DNA of 64,000 nt, from the NCBI RefSeq assembly GCF_017654505.1, contig NC_054548.1, positions 36,325,570-36,389,569 of the forward strand, given 5' to 3'. A program made the translations under genes and the position numbers. The notes below the pieces were generated by a model. That model was given only the letters and a program-made list of their open reading frames with translations. It made no database searches and was not told the DNA's origin. Shown piece by piece: positions 24,195-36,154 of the stretch (positions are counted from its first letter, which is position 1; every line of letters begins with the position of its first letter). Origin of the DNA: Polyodon spathula (lineage: Eukaryota > Chordata > Actinopteri > Acipenseriformes > Polyodontidae).

Positions 24195-25924
24195 GTAGTA
24201 GCTTCAATATTTTTTTAAGTTTATTAAACCCCTTGTGCTTTTTTTCCTATTTCTTTTTTCTCCAACTTGGTCAAAGAAGCTTGTCAGAGCTACTTTCAGC
24301 AGATCTCAGTTGTTGGTACGGCCTTTCATTATGGTAGAAATTTGTGTGAGGTTACGTTACAAGCGGGGTCTTCCCTGCAGAAGTCTCGTGGACATATATT
24401 ACGACTTTCGAACTTGTCATGCAAAAAATAAAACTATACTCTTTGTTGAATTTGCACGGCTTTCTAATGTGAGGTGATATAGACACACTTTTTAGCTGTA
24501 CAATTCTGGGCTACGTCACATTCTCATGACAATGGAGGGAGAATTTGGAGGTTCTTAATTTCATGTTAACCAAGCCATTGATCCTACCACTCTCATTCGT
24601 GGTCTGACTGACAACACAATTGCTGGTAAGTTGACAGTAACAAGAATCAAGAGACACTTTCTAAGGGAGCCAGAACAGCCCAAGAGAACAGCATGTTAAA
24701 GTCCCAAGGGATATGCTGTAGGGTAAGTTGTTGTGTCCTGAGGTTTCACAGTTGGACACTGAGCCGTCAGGGAATTAAAGATCAAAGAGTATGGTCTTAG
24801 AAGCTGCAGTGACTGTCAAATCAACAGACAAGTGAATTTGGCAGATACTTGACACAGAGAAGGCAGGAAAAGAGAAATCGTACAATGTGGTCTAAAGAGT
24901 TGCAGCAGCCTTCATTGCAGGTTTTCACTTGTCATGAATGCAATTGCTTAACGTTGAAGCTGTACACAATAGACAGATACTTGGTAAGCATGCACTGTAT
25001 ATGGATTCTAAATACAATTAACTGGACTTGCATTGATATTACGTGTTACACAGATGCATGCTCACCATCCAATTTTTAGCTGTTATAGGGGTTGCAACTG
25101 AGGATCAAACCCCAGGTCCTGAGATCAATGCTGGCCTGCTAAAAGAGCCAGGCTCCATTTGATGAATATAATAAACTTTATATAACAGCTTAGGTCAGCT
25201 ACTGGAAAGACTTCACCAAATACTTCTGCCACTTTAGCAGACCTTGTCCCAACGGCAACCTCTCAGGGTTGATATAATCTCTAAGATGGATGCAAAAATC
25301 ACTTTCACAAAAGCTGTGCAAAAAAAAAAGATAGGCTTTCATAAAGTTTATATAGGTATTTTTTTTTTTGGCTGAGCTTTAATCCTGTTCAGAGTTAGCA
25401 TGATGAAGTCTGCAGTTGCTTGGGATTTTGTTGTGGATATTATTTTGCAATGGTGCTGTTTAGCGAGTTAATGTCCTCAATAATCACCTATAGATTTTTT
25501 TTCTTTTAAACTTTTAAACCTGCCACTAATTGTTGTTGACATTTTATTTGGTGCTTATGAGGAGAACAAGACTATGATTAGTGAAGCAGTAAGCTTCTCC
25601 TGGTGGGTGCCTGCATTCCCAAGATAGCCGCATTAGTGTCTGTAGCGACAGTTAATGTTGTTTATCATTAGTGACAGAGCCTGGTAAGGGCTTTCTGCAG
25701 CTTTATGCCTGTCATCTTGTCAGCTCTGGTAGATGGGCTCTATGATTTACATTTATAGGCAATGATTCTGTATTCACGTTGTCTTAGTTAACAGATTACC
25801 ATGCAGGTACTTCACCTTGGCTATATTATCATTTATTAAACCCTTCTTGTTCGATTGTGTATGTGCTCTTTAAAGTTGAAAACAACTGTGGTTCTTGAAC
25901 TACCATAGCGTCTTTTTAAATATA
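24190..25924. other. 1.7 kb non-coding stretch
   Basis: No coding similarity found. Overlapping 76-86-codon frames around 24.2-25.1 kb have no family signature. Confidence 0.4.
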
Positions 25925-26628
25925 TACCCACCTCTCGTTATATCACCCTTTGCTATATTGCAAACTCAGATATATCGCGGTCCTGGATTTGGCTGCCCAT
26001 ATTTACTGCTTAACTGCCTATGCCTTAGCTGCAATATACTGCACATAGGCACTTAGAATTACTGTTAGTTTTTCGTACTGCACATCACAAACAACAATAT
26101 ACAAAACAATTAAAAACAAAGCATTAATAGCATACTGTTATCATATACACACGTATTGCACAATAACACAAAGCAAATTAAATATCTACTTGCTGAAGAT
26201 GTTTTTATTTTAGCCAACGAGGTGTTTACTTGTGGCAGCAGCAATGCACTAGCATAAGTCACAAGCCAGTGACGTCAACTCCCTAGCATATGTTGAGAAT
26301 GGATTATTTCAATGCAGCGGGTTTGTGCAGCTGAGAAAGGAGCGGAAGACTTATTAACTTAATTGGAGACTGAAGTTGATGAGAAGTAATTAACCTCTGC
26401 TGTACGAATTAAAATGGTGTGCTGCTTTTTATATGAACAATGAGAAAAAGCAGGTTGCGTAGAGGATTTATACTGGACCCTGACGCCACCGATAAAACGA
26501 GGGAGAGGCTGTACTGTATTTGTTAGCCTATTTGTTTTTCTATGGGTCTCTTGCTATATCGCTGCCCTCAATATATAGTGGATTTATATTGGACCCCGAC
26601 ACCAGTGATATATCGAGTGGGTGGTGGA
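25925..26628. mobile_element. Tigger/pogo-like MITE, copy 1
   Basis: The left end CCCACCTCTCGTTATATCAC and the right end, read inward, CCACCCACTCGATATATCAC make an inverted repeat with the TATATCGC theme. An internal GATATATCGCGGTCCTGGA lies near the left and a Tigger-like CTATATCG motif near the right. TA flanks the left end, as expected for Tc1/mariner/pogo insertion. There is no transposase. A shorter related copy lies at 36.86-37.45 kb. Both keep TGACGTCA (here 26,270-26,277). Confidence 0.8.
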
Positions 26629-27334
26629 TTTTAAAGAGTTACTGATATTTGTGTATTTTGTGGCACTTCTTTGTTTAGTTAAAGTTAAATATAATATGTT
26701 AGTTATTTGGTAACAGTTTATAAAAGTCAAAATTTTTGTTTAAAAACTTGCCAAAAAACCTTCTGATCTTTTACACAGGCATATTTGCTTTTGTCATATA
26801 TGTCTAGAACAGTGGTGAATCGCAAAAGATTTTTGGTGGATCTTGGGACAAATCAGAGCCTTCTGAGTCGTCCAGAAGCACAGATGATTCCAAATATTCC
26901 GATTCTGCATATGAGACTAATGAAAAGCTTGTGCTAATGTACATTTTAATTTAGGTGCTCGTGTGTGACTAGAAATCCTTAAGGGTTGACTATAAAAAAT
27001 TAAAAAAGTGATTCTTTTTTTTTCTGCTGAAAATATAAAACAAAAAAAAAAACACAAAAACAAAACCTCACCGTGGATCTAAACTCTCAAAGCTCAATCG
27101 TAATGTACTCTGGGAATGTAGTTTATTGGTGTCCACTGCCCACTGTTAATCACACATTAAAAACTATAAATCCCATACCCATTAATTTCACTGATTTATC
27201 AGTGCAATGGCTGCTCATTTCCAGACAGTTTGAAAGGTTCTCAAACCAAGATGAGGAAAAAAACTAATTATTTCATGTGATTGGAGAGGTTTCAAAAGAA
27301 AACTGCAATGAACAAACAAAATTCAGATATGCCG

Positions 27335-27335
<1 letters not shown>
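26629..27335. other. Non-coding stretch with two ZNF143-like motifs
   Basis: Inverted ACTACAnnTCCC-type motifs occur at about 27,107-27,124 (minus) and 27,162-27,179 (plus). Otherwise nothing is recognised. Confidence 0.4.

Positions 27336-27394
<59 letters not shown>
27336..27394. repeat. (TA)n microsatellite
   Basis: A pure TA run of about 58 bases on the outer side of the inverted Tc1 end. Confidence 0.96.
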
Positions 27395-27400
<6 letters not shown>

Positions 27401-27416
27401 ATACTTGAATTTCATT

Positions 27417-27511
27417 TTCAAGTATTTACAGAAACGTATACAAGGTAAAACATTGTCAATTATGAAAAAAAAACTAGTTTCCAGCAAGTGTACTCAAACT
27501 TTTGACTGGTA

Positions 27512-27597
<86 letters not shown>

Positions 27598-27693
27598 TAC
27601 CAGTCAAAAGTTTGAGTACACTTGCTGGAAACTAGTTTTTTTTTTCATAATTGACAATGTTTTACCTTGTATACGTTTCTGTAAATACTTGAA
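27417..27693. repeat. Large palindrome: two inverted Tc1 ends across a TA tract
   Basis: The left arm 27,417-27,516 is the reverse complement of the right arm 27,592-27,693 with essentially one A-run length difference. The arms carry the Tc1 terminus (inward CAGTACCAGTCAAAAGTTTG) and adjoining untranslated sequence. The spacer is about 80 bases of TA. Confidence 0.93.
27514..27594. repeat. (TA)n microsatellite at a Tc1 terminus
   Basis: A TA run of about 80 bases between the inverted terminal arms. TA is the Tc1 target, so the tract may have grown from, or served as, the insertion site. Confidence 0.96.
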
Positions 27694-28928
27694 TATGAAA
27701 ACACGTTATAAGCAGTATCAAAGCAACGTTCAAGAAAATTGAAAATTGTCTCTAAATCTTGGATTCCTCAAAATTGCCACCCTTTACCTTAATAACAGCC
27801 TCTCAAACACGAGGCATTCGGTTAACAAGTTTCAGCAGGAAATCACCCGACATGTCTTCCCAGCTCCTCTGAAGCAGTTCCCAGAGATGTAGGGCACTTG
27901 TAGGTAGCTTTGCTTTGACTCTTCTGTCCAGTTCGTCCCAAACAAGTTCTATGGGATTGAGGTCTGGAGTCTGGGCAGGTCAGGTCATTAGATTGAGTTG
28001 TCCTTCACTTTCCTTCTTCGCCAGATAGTTCTTGCACAACTTTGAGGTGTGTTTCAGGTCATTATCTTGCTGAAGAATGAAGGACTGCCCAACTAGCCAT
28101 AATCCTGATGGAATGACATGCCTCTGAAGTATGCTATGATAGCCATGTTGGTTGAGCTTGCCATGGACTTGGTAAAGATCACCAACTCTGTCACCAGCAA
28201 AGCAACCCCAGACCATGACACTCCTCCATGCTTAACAATGGGAACCACACATGCAGAACTCATGCACTCACCCTCTCTGCGTTTTATAAATACGGCAGTT
28301 GGACCCAAATATTTCAAATTTTGACTTATCGGTCCATAAGACCGACTTCCACTCCTCAAACATCCAGTTTCTGTGTTTTTTGGCCCAGGCAAGTCTCTTC
28401 CTCTTATTCTGTACTCTTAACAATGGTTTCTTTGTAGCACTTCTTCCAGTTAAGCCAGCTTCACGCAATCTCCTCTGAGCAGTTAATCACTGGTTTCGCA
28501 AACTTTGACTCGAATGAACTTGTTCTCTGATTCTGAGGTCACGCTTGGCCTGCCTGATCTTGTTCGGTCCTCATGAGTGCCAGTTTCTTCAAATCGTTTG
28601 ATGGTGACAGCAGTTACAGACACTTGCAAAGTTCTTGCAATTTAAAGATTGACCTTAATTTCTTAAAGTAATTACAGACTGTCTTTTTTCTTTGCTTAAT
28701 TGAGCGTATTTTGTCATTTTCTGCTCCCTTACATTCAGGAATGACAAACTTTTGCCTATGCTACCTATATTTATAGTAATCATGGACCCTCACCAGTTAA
28801 CAATAATTGGTGACAAAAGGTTAATTAGGTAACATGCTAGTTAACTCAACGAACATCTAACAAAGACACTTTTATACGTAGGCCACTGTTCTAACACCGT
28901 GTTATACACATTTCAGACTTTTAACTGA
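27595..28928 (-). mobile_element. Tc1-like element, minus strand, inactive
   Basis: The left terminus CAGTACCAGTCAAAAGTTTG is the well-known type of a fish/frog Tc1 family. The right end is decayed (inward AAATCAGTTAAAAGTCTG). It encloses a full-length but broken transposase frame and a size of about 1.33 kb. Confidence 0.85.
27752..28717 (-). pseudogene. Tc1-like transposase, frameshifted
   Basis: The minus frame opens MTKYAQLSKEKRQSVITL, typical of the N-terminal HTH of this family. It is then disrupted, resuming with LREAGLTGRSATKKPLLR and KRKRLAWAKKHRNW. The DDE domain is visible in order: VLWTDKSKFEIFGSN (first Asp present), VKHGGVSWSGV (shifted frame), MVWGCFAGDRVGDLYQVHGK, LQQDNDLKHTSK (second Asp present), and PDLNPIELVWDELDR in another frame (Glu present), then LWELLQRSWEDMSGDF. 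The length is near the usual 340 codons. Several frameshifts and stops separate the blocks. This would be a nuclear cut-and-paste transposase; it cannot be made from this copy. Confidence 0.88.
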
Positions 28929-29120
28929 TTTGGGCTTCAGACTGAAATCCCCTTGCTTTGGGTGACCATTTCATTGAAATTGACAAGATTTACATTTTCA
29001 TTTAAAAATTACATTTTTGAATGCAATTCACTTATGATTATCAGCTTATATAAGTACACTTATCATATAATGAAATATTAAATGTTTATAGACAAGTTTA
29101 TACAGTTAAAAGCATAGATA

Positions 29121-29123
<3 letters not shown>
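28929..29123. other. Non-coding gap
   Basis: Short AT-rich gap between the Tc1 copy and the next microsatellite. Confidence 0.4.

Positions 29124-29163
<40 letters not shown>
29124..29163. repeat. (AT)n microsatellite
   Basis: An AT run of about 40 bases. Confidence 0.95.
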
Positions 29164-29166
<3 letters not shown>

Positions 29167-30662
29167 GTCCAAAAATGTTTAGCAAACAATGTATGGATAT
29201 TTCAAAGTGCTCTCTTGTGGAATGCTGGTATTTGTGTATGTCTGGTTTTTGTTTTGTTTCCCTCATTTTTTTAGCAGCCAAATGAGGCAGGCTGCACTTA
29301 CGGTGCTTCAACACAACCTAACATTTCCTGTAAACCTTGTTTAAGAAAGCTGCAAGATGCCATTCGTCAGGCAAGATCAAATTGGAACGAAGACAGGAAC
29401 ATTTCAATATAATCTCCCATATGTTTATATTAATTAGGTCATTTTAATTCTGAAGGAGAATTTCTCCCCCTAAAAAAAAACCACATGTAAACTCAAATTG
29501 CCTGATATGTACTACTAAAATAGTGTACCAGAAAGGTGAGACTTATTTTTATTTTTGCATATAAACCAAGCCAACATGGCACTGATTAACTAAATGGATA
29601 GTCCCTGATGTGTTGCTACATATAGTGCACAAAACTCACATTATAATTGTCTACACCAAAAAGAACCAGACCCACAGAGTTATTATTTCTTAGAAGATGC
29701 TATATTTTTCTAAGCTATTTTATTATATAATATTGTATATAGGACATGTTGCGAAAACGAATACATTCCATCCCATGGACTGAACTTTTTTTAGTCATGG
29801 GTAAACTGTGCATTTGTTACTGAAATATTTTTCTAATATTGAATAAAATAACATTTATGACATGCAGCTTTCTAATGCAGTGTTTAAGGTATGGGCATTA
29901 GTGTTTGAATGCAATCATATTAATATAAACCTGCCATATTATCTGAGCCAAGGTCATTACCAAAGTACTATGCAGATGAGTCTGTTCTAGTCATATTCAA
30001 ATCATAAATACAAATGTGTGATACAAACAACAACATACAGTTGTGTTGCCAAAAACAATATTGTACAAAATACACAGCTGCAGTATTTTGCATTTACTTT
30101 AATCTTAGAAGGTAATAAGTCACCAACTACTAATATTAAGTGTGTGAGGACCAAACCATAAAAAATATAAATTACTTAAATTTAAATTTCTACAAAACTT
30201 TACACACTGTCTTATTTTCTTTCCATACAAAACACAAAGGTTATATTGATTTTTACTGCAGCAGAGAAGACACTAGAAATCCCAAAGAGCTTGGTTGACT
30301 ACTTCTGATTATACACACATGGATCAGACTTGGTGCCTCATACTTTCTTCCTTTAGATATTGATGGCTTGAAATGAGTACAAGGTAAAGGATTCTGTGTG
30401 GATGTAATTATTCCAGATAGAGGAGACAGGCAGAGCAACTAACATGCAGTTGGACTTATCAGCTATCAAAGGGGAATAGCAATTGTGGGGTACAATTGGA
30501 AGATATTGACAACAAGGGTCTTAGAATGAGTGTTGTTTTGATTGCAGTCGAGGTCACATTAGTAACCCAGGTACTCAATACCTTACTGCTTGTAACTGAA
30601 GGCTGTAGGTGGTATTGCATTTTATTATCCTTCCACAATACTTGAAGACAAACACAAGATGT
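29164..30662. other. 1.5 kb non-coding stretch
   Basis: No coding or repeat structure recognised. Confidence 0.4.
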
Positions 30663-31111
30663 ATAGCCTTGTTCACACTTGCATTTTTATACCAGTATCG
30701 TTGCCGAACATTATCGCAACATCTGTTCACACTGGAGTTGTTACCGGAATCACACCAGTATAACCATATCGATACGAAACCAAGTCAGTAAGCTCAAAGC
30801 AGCTCCATCTGACACCGCTCCATTGACTGTGAAAAAAATCTTCTCCTGAGCGATCTATCACATAACCCTTTGTGTGGAGCGTGACAGAGGTCCCCATAAG
30901 AATCAGTGGAGTTGAGTATCTTGTGTATACAGAATATCTTTGATGTATACAAACCAGCTTAAATGCATTGTATATTGCAACATTATCGGTCTTGTACTGG
31001 TGTTGAAAAGTGAGTTAGGACAGAAAGAGGTATCGTAGCGGTATATTCTAAACCGAAACTAATTTTGTTAGTATCATTCTGATGCAAGTGTGAACAGGGT
31101 ATATGTTTCAT
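30663..31111. mobile_element. MITE with paired termini, family shared with 10.6 kb
   Basis: The left end GCCTTGTTCACACTTGCA and the right end, read inward, ACCCTGTTCACACTTGCA are an 18-base inverted repeat with two mismatches. Both are flanked by ATA. Subterminal TATACCAGTATCG and the right-side AGTATCATTCTGATG continue the partial symmetry. There is no coding capacity. The superfamily is unclear: a 2-3-bp AT/ATA duplication would suit PIF/Harbinger-related or ISL2EU-like elements. Confidence 0.8.
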
Positions 31112-34100
31112 AATGGATGACGCAGCAGGAACTTAAGAAAATTTTTTTTGCACAGACGTACTGTAGTTTTATGTAGCTCGCTCAAATACAAATTAGCATT
31201 TCAGTTGTAGAGGCAGACTGCAAAAATCCAATTCTAAAAGCAGTTAGGCCTTTATATTACAACATCGTTTGGGATTGTTACTGTAAGATATACATTTTAT
31301 GGGCATCATTATTGATATTTTACATTTACTTATTTTTATTTTATGTTTCGCAATGGATCATTTAAGGAGATTAGTGTTTGACTGCAAACTGTAATAGGGT
31401 CCAATTTAACAATCGTGCCTGAAGATGACAGCCGAGACGGCACTGTCGCTATTAGAAAATTATTTTCTCATTATTTTCTTTTAAAAAGCACTTTAAAACC
31501 AACATTTACCTTGAACTTGTAATGATTTGTCAGCTAGCCTTCTGCGGAGCAGATTTTTTGAAAAATAGTCCCGAAAAGTTTCAGAAAGGATCGCATACTT
31601 AATTAGGGAAAAAAAAAACTAATAACTTTATTCAACAAATAACTTTTTACGTGTCAGAGCTGCCTGTAGTTTATCTGGACAGTGCTAAATGTCTGAATGT
31701 AGCAATATAGTTAATTGTCCGCAGTTGCGGGTACAGGATTGGTTGTTTTTCTCGTGCAAAGTGATTGGCTGGTTTTGGTGGATAATACAATACATTTGGA
31801 CCAATTGTGTCTTTGGGTAGTATTTACTGTCCAATAGATGTGAACTGTACAGGCAAGTCAAAATGAAAAAGCTGGCACTTGAGTGGATTGATTTTAAATT
31901 TGATTCAAAGGTGATTCGGTGGCATTCCAGCAGGCATCTATTGTTTATTAATGTCCGCTAGAGCTGGAAGCTGATTGGCTGGTAACACTGGATAGTTTTC
32001 TAGTATTCTTTTTTCAATATGTAACTGATTGAGGAAATAGGGTATACTGCTAAAAAACCTTCTAGCAAATTAATTTGGTGTTAATTGTGTTACATCGTAG
32101 GTCTCATTGACGGGAAAAAATAAAATAAACAATGGGCAGTTGGATTTAAAAAATTGATGGGAGTATATTATTGTTTTCATTACCATCTGCTATGATGTAA
32201 AATACAATAATTTTGCTTACATCTCCTCATCATAAAGTCAATTCAGAATCAGCTAGCCAAACTTAAGCAACCTATAAGCATTTGTAACATCTTAGTCATC
32301 ACTAATAATGTTATTGTACAGTGATTACACTTAAAGTGAGTTTTCTCTTAGAAGCAAATGACCTCCAAACACATTTGCTGACATCAGATTCATTTATTAT
32401 GTTTAGAAATCATTTAGTTGAGAATGAATATTGATTAACCTGTAGAAAGTTTATAAATCCATGGGGGGAAAAGCAGACAAATCCAATTTTACAGAGAATA
32501 AGCGTGGAACAGGCGAATATAGCTAAATTAGTATTATTTAGTCAATTTACAGCCAAAAATTCATCAAGTAAAACATTAAGGCTGGAACAGAGTGATGTCG
32601 TTTGGTTTGCTTGGGATTCTCTGTGTACTCATCTGTTTGTGGTGAAATGAGATCATCAGAAGCAAGTGGCCTGTGAAGGACACACTAGTCTTTCTGCGTA
32701 GGCTGAACAATGGCTTTAAACATTTATTGTAACACATGTAATAAGCTCCTGTTCACTGCTGAAACATTACTGACATTTGAGAGATGTGAACAGATTACTA
32801 AAATTTTAAATGAATCAATGCACTAATGAAAGAATATCAATCTTGCAAAAGATAAATCGATCCATAAAGAGCCTCTATAAAGTAATTACTTTCAACAGAT
32901 TCTGCATTTATCAGTGAATAACAAAGTAGTCTGCAAGCTCAAAAGTCTTCCTGGGCAACCACAGTTTGCTTAGCTTCTTGAAACTATTTGAGTTACACAT
33001 ATAGTATAGGGGACATAGAGCAGAACTACCCTACCTTCAAACTGTTAAATGGTATCCTCTCAATCTAAACGTCTGCCTAATGCAAATTTAAGACCTGACC
33101 AAACTTGACTATTGAATATCTGTTTAAATTTCTCTGTCCAATTTTGAAAGAAGTGCAAAAGCAAAGGCATATTTCCAGAAAGGAATAAAACAAACTGTAT
33201 ATAAAGAGCAAGAAATAGCTTTAAAAAGGCATTACATTACTATTCTATGTCACTTATTGCGAATTGTATCCAGTATTACAAAACGATTTCGAATCATCAG
33301 CCAATCCACTTCCAGCTCTAGCAGGCTTCTAGTAGGCTTGTCCTCGTCTTCAGTGTGGACCTGCTTTCAGATTTGTATTAGTTTCTTTTACACATCCTAA
33401 ACACTGAACTGCATACTTAATGAATTTCAAGGTTTGCAACATTTAGCTATTGAACATGCTGAGAAAAGAAACCAAAGAAATAACATTGCATTCTGAATAT
33501 CCACACTTTAACAGCAATATTAGCTCATGTACTTTTGTCTTGATATTCTACATAAGCCTGAAATAATAACCCTTTGAAGCAAAGCTGCTGTCAGGTCTCA
33601 TGTAAAAAAAATCGCAGTTCACTGCTTCTGGCATTCTATAATAAAGATTTTGACAAAGATTAACATGTATTGGGCTTACGTGGTTTCACCCGTAGAGGGC
33701 AAAACATTGAAATTACTGCAGGTGTGCACTGGGGCAGGAAGTTCCAATCTGTTCTTCACAGAAAAAGATTTAAAGGTGTAAAGCTACCACGAGTACCACA
33801 GCATTGTCACTTTGAAGTAACTAAATAGTATGCCATCAATTGTTATAGACAGCAGCCATATTTTTGTGAAGTCATGGCTATAAATATAAAATACCCTTTA
33901 TTTCACTTGACTACTGACCTATTGTTCTAGGACAATGCAGGTGCCTAAAGAAATACAACTCTGTTAGTAAGTGCTTAAAAGTTCAGTTAGAGGCTTCTGC
34001 ATAGCAACTTCAGATTTACTTGATGGTCTACTGTTCTTTATCTCCCATTTTTGTTTTGCTAAAAGGCTTTAGTATTGGGAATTTAACATATTTCAATCTC

Positions 34101-34601
34101 ATACAAAATTCATACTTCCCCGGCACTAATCCAACTTTCTGTGTGCAAATGACACCTCCACAAAGAAATATAAATTCCAACAATCCCAGCCCAGAGCTAA
34201 ATCACAAAGAACAATCTTAATTGTTACTTTGCTAGCCTCTGAAACCGCCCATGGTGCTCTCAAAGGATTTCCAGACTGGGCTTACATTTGTTTCACAGTT
34301 ATTCAAGCATTCATGGTGAATATGACAGGAACATCTTATAATTTGTGTGAGATTGATGACACAGTAAAATAAAGTCTTCCAGTGTATATGCACAGGGCAG
34401 GCACTGCATGCTGGTATTTCACATGTTTATGAAGTTAAGTCAAGCATGTACAGTAGGGACTACTATAATACCAGTCTATACAATGCATCTTTTTATACCT
34501 AAAAATACAGTTCTCGTCAGGTACACTTATTCACAACATACGTATATAAGGTTATTAAACACAAAAAACTATGTTTTATTCTAAAAAAGACAAGCTATTA
34601 T
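31112..34601. other. 3.5 kb non-coding stretch with CCAAT cluster and distant inverted repeat
   Basis: Between 31,735 and 31,982 there are at least four CCAAT/ATTGG motifs. A 26-base segment at 31,957-31,982 recurs inverted at 33,297-33,326. A segment at 33,155-33,250 resembles one near 3.7 kb. No exon was seen. Confidence 0.45.
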
Positions 34602-34650
34602 AGTAGGTCGTGGGCACGAGATAGTAAGTCGGGTGCATGAGATAGTAACC
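34602..34650. repeat. 21-bp tandem repeat AGTAnGTCG...ACGAGAT
   Basis: Two units, AGTAGGTCGTGGGCACGAGA+T and AGTAAGTCGGGTGCATGAGA+T, plus the start of a third. I recall the 'GTCGTGGGCACGAGATAGTA' arrangement from repeats in many fish genomes; here it is a short decayed piece. Confidence 0.75.
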
Positions 34651-34689
34651 TCCCACGTAAATGTTCACATCATGTACCTTTAGGGGTTT

Positions 34690-35124
34690 CTATACATTAC
34701 TATGCCAGACATACACCAAATTTCTTTTCCAGCGTATTAAACACATGTTTTTGTGTCCTTCATAAACAAAAACAATAAAGAAAAAAACTGAAATGGTTAT
34801 GACAGTTGTAAATATTTGTATACTTGGAAAAGTACACAATAAGTAACTTCTCATTCCATATGTATGTAATATTCCAACCATTCTAATTAGCTTTTCCAAT
34901 TCACGTATAACTCTAGCCATGGTTGTTCTGGTTTTAGACCTCACTTGACCTGTCCAGTGGTTACTACACATGTTGCCTGAAGTGAACCCACCTACTGCAC
35001 CAGTTGAGCAGTGTGTGCTGGAAAGCCTTGTCATAACATGGGGCAGGTAAGGACGCAGTGGCAGCCTTACCTGATTATTTATTGTCTTTTTCAGAATTGT
35101 CAGCTTTATCGTCAAATAAAACAT
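34690..35124 (-). other. 144-codon open frame, function unknown
   Basis: This is the longest frame outside transposon remnants besides the DDE copies. It has a hydrophobic segment around residues 105-122 (TTVITISVFFFIVFVYEG) followed by basic residues, as in a single-pass membrane protein, and a preceding RVIRELEKLIRM. I recognise no family. The region is AT-rich, there is no nearby coding exon, and codon use is unremarkable. Chance is the leading explanation, but a short exon or orphan gene cannot be excluded from sequence alone. Confidence 0.2.
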
Positions 35125-35499
35125 AGTTTTTTGTGTTTAATAAACTTTTTTTTTTTTTGACTGGAAAGCTGATTTTAAAAGATGATATGTATATGCAATG
35201 GAAAGTAGATCCCTCCATTTAGATTGTAGTCCTCTCTGTATATATTAAAGCAAGTTTTTGGTTTGCTATTTATTTTTCTATTTGTGATGTAACTTGTTAG
35301 TTTTTGTATAAGAAAAAATCTCTACTATTATAACAGTTTAGAGACCTTGTACACGTAGACTTCTCATACATGAAACAAGCTATTATTATTAGGCTATTAC
35401 ACTTTTAAAACATTAATACGTTAGTTACATTTATATTAGGCTAGCTATGTGATTGATTATTAATAACAGCATGAATGTATTCATAAATGTATTTACATT
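35125..35499. other. Non-coding gap
   Basis: AT-rich with a T-run near 35,148-35,158. Nothing recognised. Confidence 0.4.
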
Positions 35500-35911
35500 G
35501 TACCTTTTTGGGTTCTTGGGATAGAAACAAGAGGCAGAATTTAATGAAAAGGCTCAAGCCGTTTATTTATTTACAAGCGTGATTATAAAAATAAAAGCAT
35601 AAAATAAGTGAAGTGAAGGGAACTGGGAGACAAAAATGAAAATAGAATGATAATTTCTGATTCTTTAATTCTCTACCTACTTTCCCGCTCTCCCTCTTTA
35701 TCTCTCTAACCACGCACCTTCTCCATTCACTGCTGTATCCCCCAATCCCCCGGTCATTTCCACGCACCTCGTTAAATCCCCTCGCTCCCCCTGCCCCCCA
35801 CGTCTTTCACGCCATTTGTGCATCTCATTTACACTACACATGCACCATGCAACCACATCATTAACACTACCCACTTACGCCTCCCGACTGCCCCACTCCC
35901 AGACTGCGACA
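35500..35911 (-). mobile_element. LTR-like block, minus strand
   Basis: Read on the minus strand it starts TGTCGCAGTCTGGGAGTGGG. It is GC- and G-rich (GGGAGGCG, GACGTGGGGGGCAGG) and reaches AATAAACGGCTTGAGCC, a poly-A signal with GC-rich follow-on. It may end near AAAAAGGTACA. The TG...CA form and signal layout match the two clear solo LTRs here. No target duplication was found, so the edges are approximate. Confidence 0.55.
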
Positions 35912-36154
35912 ATATTTATATTTATATGAGAACAGCACATTTCTATACAATTGATTCAACCTTGTCATCGCTTAACATAAACAAATAATCATGAACAGCA
36001 GGATCTCTCAGGTACTTGTATCTCAGTTAATTGGGATTTCAACAATTCAACAAAACGCTGGGGTAAATCACATACAAAAAAATAGAAAAACACTTCTAAG
36101 CTCTGCATCTACCCTGGTGAATTTGACACGGAAGGATTGTTGTGAACATAAATG
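35912..36154. other. Non-coding gap
   Basis: Nothing recognised. Confidence 0.4.

Noticed and set aside
24019..24337. Poly-Asn/poly-Lys and poly-Leu/poly-Phe frames
   Set aside because: Translations of an ATT repeat and a T-run.
26820..26940. Acidic frame SEPSESSRSTDDSKYSDSAY, reminiscent of a piggyBac transposase N-terminus
   Set aside because: Only a low-complexity acidic stretch; no DDE segment, TTAA ends or continuation nearby.
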